The notes below the pieces were generated by a model. The model had not been told where the DNA came from. It worked only from the letters and a program-made list of their open reading frames with translations, and ran no database searches. This document shows, in pieces, positions 61,701-64,000 of a DNA stretch of 64,000 nt. Source of the stretch: Coffea arabica (taxonomy: Eukaryota; Streptophyta; Magnoliopsida; Gentianales; Rubiaceae); contig NC_092322.1 in NCBI RefSeq assembly GCF_036785885.1, positions 13,042,466 to 13,106,465 of the forward strand, written 5' to 3'. Made by a program: the position numbers and the translations under genes. Each line of letters starts with the position of its first letter. Position 1 is the stretch's first letter.

Positions 61701-64000
61701 CAAAATTTTAGTGGACTAGGACTAGGAACTATTCTATTGAATGCAAAGTAAAACATTACCAAGACACCATCCATCTTGTTAGTCATTATACACACTTTGA
61801 AAACCAAAATTTTAGTGAACTAGGACTAGGAATGTTCCTTATTGCCCCACATCAGATTTTGCCAATTATTACACATTCAATTTGCAACCAGCACAATCCC
61901 TAATCTTTCAGTTTTAAGCAATTTAATTAGATACAAGGGATACTGAGGTAAAAGAAGAAAAGACAAACAGTTGCCATACTACCTCACAGGCATGTGGTAT
62001 TTCTTGCCCAGTGATCACCAAACGCATCAACGCATGGCCAATTTCTGGTTCTGAGGGACAAAGCTCGGCCCACTTCAAGAAGTCTGAAAATCTCCACAAC
62101 AAAGGAGCAGGTCCTTCCTCCTTCTGGGAATCCATGTATCCACCACGATGTGCAGCTAATAAGCCCTAATTCAACAACAAACATAAATAGACTTTTCAAT
62201 AAAAGTGCCAGACATCATAAACTTCCACCAAAAACAAAAATAACTTGACAAAGGATCAGTAAATAATTATAAAATTAAAATTCAACTTCCAAAATCCCTG
62301 TTCAGACTTATTTCAACCAAAACAAGACAAAGCTTACATAGCCCTTAGCAGATGCCAAAGATCTATTCTAGGATGTTAATTGAACATCTACACACTAAGA
62401 AGGACAAACCATAAAAAACACACAGACCTTTAAAAAGGATTCTGCAAGAACATGAGCAATACTAGAAGCTGGCATAGAATGCGTTTGCACAAGGAGATTT
62501 GCTTCTTCAAATGAATCTTGTGCTTTGAGAGTAAGAAGCTGCAATAGTTCAATTGGCTGCTTATCAAATGCTTCTGAAAATGACAGACCTAAAACATTTG
62601 CAGCCTTTACAACAGCCACAATTCTCTTACAAACTCCTCGCCCACGGCCTTCAGCGAGTATGGCTGCTAGACCATCCAATACCTACCTCAGATAATTTTT
62701 ATTAGCATTAAAAAATTGTCCTATGCAAACAACTTAAATTGAAGTAACTAGCATTTAAGTATTGTCTAAAGCCATTGAATAACATAAATTGAAAAGTGGA
62801 AAACAAAATTATGCAGTACCTGAAGTGGCTCAATCACTTGATGATTAGCCACGAAATTGTTAGACTGTATCACAGAGCGCACTTCATCATCCAATAGCAA
62901 GACAGACATTTTGTTGTTTGGAGTTGAGAGAGCAGCCAGCTTCAAAGCAGCATCCAAGACAACAAATTCATATGGAATTTGACCTGGAGACAACTTATGT
63001 TGCAGCTGTCGGGCAGCTGCAATTTGTCCAAACTCCAACAATGAAAGAACGGCTCTTTCCAGCTCTGCAGGTCCAACTCCTTCCTCCCACCTTGAAAGGG
63101 ATGCTTCAAATTTAAAGTTGTCATCCACTAATTGTGAATCATCTCTGTGACTCTGGGAGAAGAAGACACTTTCAAACTCATTGCTTTTATCCACTGCATC
63201 ATTTAAAGGCCGTCTTGATTGCACAAAGCCCTTGGCTCTCCTTTTTGCCTTGCTGTTCCCTCCGGTGGAAGCCATAAAGTCGTCTACTAATGCTTGATGG
63301 GTCTTTAATTGTGTCTGATTATTCTCCCTGAAGTCACTTCTGTCTACACTTTTCATTTTCATTGAATTCAAATGATTGTCAATCTTTGTGATGATGTCTG
63401 CAGTATGATCCATAATGCTGGAGCTCTTCCCAATCCCAAGTTCCCTACCACAATTGCTCTGGGGGAAATCCCCCTCACTTTTCACCTGAGCTTCTGACTC
63501 TACAGCTAGAAGCCACACTTTAGTCTCAATCTCTCGCAGAAGGTTTAGAGGACATGCCCTGTAAAATTAGTCAGTCAGAATATAATTTTATGCAAGGTAT
63601 GTAGCATAAGTTGTTCCTTACAGACACTTACTGATTAGACCGAGTTATTGTTCCACTCAACCATTGCAAAGAAAGCAGCAATAGTCCATGAAGCTCTCTT
63701 GCTGGGAGATCTTTCTCTGCTGCCTCTGCATGTTTGAGGAAAAATAACCCTGCCTACAGAGCAACAGTAGAAAATCAAATTGACTGAAGACGAAAAAATT
63801 TGTGTAAAACAGCAGGTGCTTTGTTTCTACTCATTCAAGAGAAGAAATAAAGACAGGGCAAAAGCGAAGATGCAATGACTTCAAAATAGTGGAAAGGACG
63901 ATGCTAACTTACGCATCTAGTACGTGTAAATAAATAAATAAACAAACCTGTGATGCTGGGAAGGAGTATCTGATAAAAAGTGTTTGACAGTGGCCCCACA
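58721..64000 (-). CDS. spatacsin (SPG11)-like protein, C-terminal part, gene runs off the window
   Basis: Plant homologue of spatacsin, a very large protein that in animals works with AP-5/spastizin in lysosome-endosome trafficking; its plant role is less clear. Minus-strand exons seen, 5' to 3': 64,000-63,948 (partial), 63,753-63,632, 63,558-62,820, 62,682-62,428, 62,165-61,983, 60,042-59,701 and 59,470-58,721. All junctions are GT-AG and in frame. The spatacsin C-terminal domain is plain: KGFVQSRRPLND, AQDSFEEANLLVQTHSMP, WAELCPSEPEIGHALMRLV, LLILSHHFYKSSACLDGVD, ARLITGVGNFHALNFILG, and the end LRKGHGGAYLPLM. The sequence is alpha-helical in character with no frame breaks. The 1.9-kb intron at 60,043-61,982 holds no recognised insertion. 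The N-terminal majority lies beyond the right edge. Confidence 0.9.
60043..61982 (-). other. large intron of the spatacsin-like gene
   Basis: Donor GTAGTATG at 61,982 and acceptor TTTTTCAG before 60,042. It holds an exact-looking local duplication: an ~85-bp segment with TAAAACATTA.CAAGACACC occurs at about 61,644-61,715 and again at 61,747-61,820. No gene or transposon ends seen. Confidence 0.6.

Overview
The window is nuclear DNA of a flowering plant, most likely an asterid eudicot. The evidence is split genes with GT-AG introns, an R1-type NLR like those expanded in asterids, a plant mitochondrial S-adenosylmethionine carrier, a plant spatacsin homologue, and a dense nest of plant transposons (Mutator, hAT, PIF/Harbinger, copia, solo LTRs). 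The species cannot be named from the sequence. Base composition is AT-rich, and only the last 12 kb looks like ordinary gene space.

Layout. 1-1.08 kb holds a badly decayed exon-1 relic of a GH17 gene. 1.08-1.80 kb is a Mutator-like MITE. 1.95-5.88 kb is a dead R1-type NLR gene with at least eight reading-frame breaks. 6.65-7.11 kb is a short hAT element. 7.3-30.65 kb is an array of four GH17 beta-1,3-glucanase-like genes, all on the minus strand: A is a pseudogene, B is a disrupted chimera, C and D have open frames. A resembles C and B resembles D in coding and flanking sequence, so the array looks like a two-gene block duplicated once. Each unit carries hAT and MITE insertions in its upstream flank. 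All four copies have alanine where GH17 enzymes have the nucleophile glutamate. The three copies that keep the acid/base region have Gln or Met in place of that glutamate. The array therefore appears to encode a clan of pseudoenzymes that keep a signal peptide, the GH17 fold, an X8/CBM43 carbohydrate-binding module and a C-terminal hydrophobic tail.

30.66-49.4 kb is a transposon nest that can be unpicked from its target-site duplications. A copia LTR was split by a 16.8-kb Mutator-like element (30,723-47,520, 9-bp TSD). That element carries a decayed mudrA transposase and a divergent GRF-type zinc-finger gene. It was hit in turn by a hAT element (8-bp TSD) and two solo LTRs (5-bp TSDs), one of which contains a third, nested solo LTR. 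49.4-51.5 kb holds two more MITE-like elements and degenerate ~300-bp tandem repeats.

51.99-57.79 kb is a 12-exon S-adenosylmethionine carrier gene on the plus strand. It has one apparent GC-AG intron and an unresolved first intron phase. 58.72 kb to the window end is the 3' part of a spatacsin (SPG11-like) gene on the minus strand, convergent with the carrier. These two genes are ordinary housekeeping genes. The NLR, the GH17 array and the transposon nest make up a rapidly turning-over accessory block beside them. I saw no rRNA genes, functional tRNA genes or CRISPR arrays.
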